Shown: positions 63,001-64,000 of the stretch, piece after piece
Layout: every line of letters begins with the position of its first letter
How positions within the stretch are numbered: the first letter of the stretch is position 1
Source of the DNA: Himantopus leucocephalus
Taxonomy: Eukaryota; Chordata; Aves; Charadriiformes; Recurvirostridae
Direction: 5' to 3'
Assembly (NCBI GenBank): GCA_003993805.1
Contig: RSEF01000020.1
Coordinates: forward strand, 10,629,009-10,693,008
Length of the DNA: 64,000 nucleotides
Made by a program: the position numbers and the translations under genes
The notes under the pieces: model-generated
Databases searched by the model: none
What the model was told of the DNA's origin: nothing
Seen by the model: the letters and a program-made list of their open reading frames with translations, nothing else

Positions 63001-63963
63001 CAGCTTCGTCTGGTTCTAGATAAGAAACATTACTTAAGGCAGGGCAACAAAGACTGCCTTACAGCCTGGGAAAAGGAAAGCAGAAAACCTCATTTTTCAC
63101 CACTGTCCTGTTTAGCCTACCTGTCCGCTTCATCCAAAATCAGCACCTCAACACTGCTCAGGTGGAAAGAAGGGCAGTTGTGGAGATGATCAATCAGTCG
63201 CCCAGGAGTGGCGATAAGAATGTCTGGCCCGGCGCGCAGAGCTGCTTCCTGGGTCTTCACATCTAGGCCACCTGAAAGAGAGCAAACATGGACTGCTGAC
63301 TCCCTGAGCAGGTTGCAGCACAGTACACAGATCCAAATTACCTGAGGATGGGAAACAACTCAGATTAATACCGCATTCACAATTAGAACTGATCCCACCT
63401 TTTCTTCCTCAGAAACCAACAAACAAAAAGTATGTCATGGTACTGGAAAGTGAGATTTTAAACCACAGCACACCTACTAGAAGCATGCCTGCGATAACCA
63501 TACAGCCTCCAGTTTTATAACACAGAATTCCCAGTTCTGTATAGCAGTTTACAGCAAGCTGTACAGTTCACATAAGAAACCAAATACTCACCTACAGCAA
63601 TGCAAGTTGTGACACTGCTGAACTGCGCCAGCTCTTTTGTGACAGAGTGCACCTGAATACCCAGTTCTCGTGTTGGCACTAGAACCAATACCCGTGTTAT
63701 TGGAGCCTGACGAGGTTTGTAAATTAGGCGCTCAAGGACAGGCAAGATGAAGGCAGCTGTTTTACCTAAAGAAGACAATCAAGAAGAATTACCAAGAATT
63801 ACCAATTATTGTGAATAGCAAATTCTCCATGTTTGCTGTGCCCTGCTCAATCCCTACCTGTCCCAGTGGCAGCACAGGCACAAATATCCTTCCCCAGAAG
63901 ACCCACTGGGATACAAGCCTTCTGAATTGGGGTTGGTTGCTTGAAGCCAAGAGCTGTGATTGC
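60041..63963 (-). CDS. DDX27: DEAD-box RNA helicase 27 (partial: N-terminus beyond window)
   Basis: Fifteen exons on the minus strand: 63858-63963, 63592-63765, 63121-63271, 62872-62971, 62619-62760, 62387-62540, 62191-62272, 61938-62115, 61693-61799, 61415-61520, 61217-61311, 60989-61115, 60635-60719, 60350-60424 and 60041-60056. They give 565 aa, in phase throughout. Roughly 230 N-terminal residues lie to the right of the window. Every helicase motif is intact: Q motif [17 protein letters not shown], Ia PTRELGIQV, Ib [35 protein letters not shown] and [13 protein letters not shown]. The basic C-terminus ([18 protein letters not shown]) fits a nucleolar protein and ends in SKSRYKRK. DDX27 (yeast Drs1) acts in large-subunit rRNA processing and associates with the PeBoW complex. 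It converges on SNRPB. The stop codon lies in a terminal coding exon of only 16 nt. Confidence 0.96.
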
Positions 63964-64000
63964 CTACAAAGGAGATAGAGCAATTAAACTCTGTCTCTGG

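Overview
The window is vertebrate nuclear DNA, almost certainly from a bird. It carries several CR1 LINE copies with the characteristic avian 3' tail, an LTR-like repeat of a type common in bird genomes, compact introns, and two sharp CpG islands. The protein-coding exons match four vertebrate genes whose reading frames join perfectly across canonical GT-AG splice sites. Human ELMO2, SLC35C2 and DDX27 lie on 20q13, so this is probably the avian chromosome corresponding to 20q. I cannot name the species.

Layout. Positions 1-27,150 hold no gene that I can support. This part is GC-rich single-copy DNA with CR1 fragments, a 100-N assembly gap (16,437-16,536) and a string of short AT-rich islands that look like conserved non-coding elements. 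SLC35C2 (minus, CDS 27,940-32,198, nine coding exons, 354 aa) follows. ELMO2 (minus, CDS 32,615-49,615, 20 coding exons, 720 aa) lies just upstream of it, with only 416 bp between the ELMO2 stop and the SLC35C2 start. A large 5'-UTR intron of ELMO2 fills 49,664-56,156. A CpG island at 55.76-56.96 kb seems to drive ELMO2 leftward and SNRPB rightward. SNRPB (plus, CDS 56,589-58,957, seven exons, 240 aa) ends at a poly(A) signal at 59,080. DDX27 (minus, CDS from 60,041 off the right edge) converges on it, with its own poly(A) signal at 59,834.

The genes are housekeeping or cell-signalling loci with no operon-like connection: a Golgi transporter-like protein linked to Notch fucosylation, a Rac-GEF scaffold, a core spliceosomal Sm protein and a nucleolar ribosome-biogenesis helicase. 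The shared promoter of a splicing gene and a cytoskeletal gene is the main arrangement of note. Smaller points of interest are an in-frame 36/39-nt candidate microexon in ELMO2 with a tandem NAGNAG acceptor, a candidate C/D-box snoRNA in a SNRPB intron, a 12-bp perfect inverted repeat carrying two E-boxes, and a duplicated unclassified segment in ELMO2 intron 1. I found no CRISPR array, tRNA, rRNA, toxin gene or intact mobile element, and no clearly new multi-gene system.
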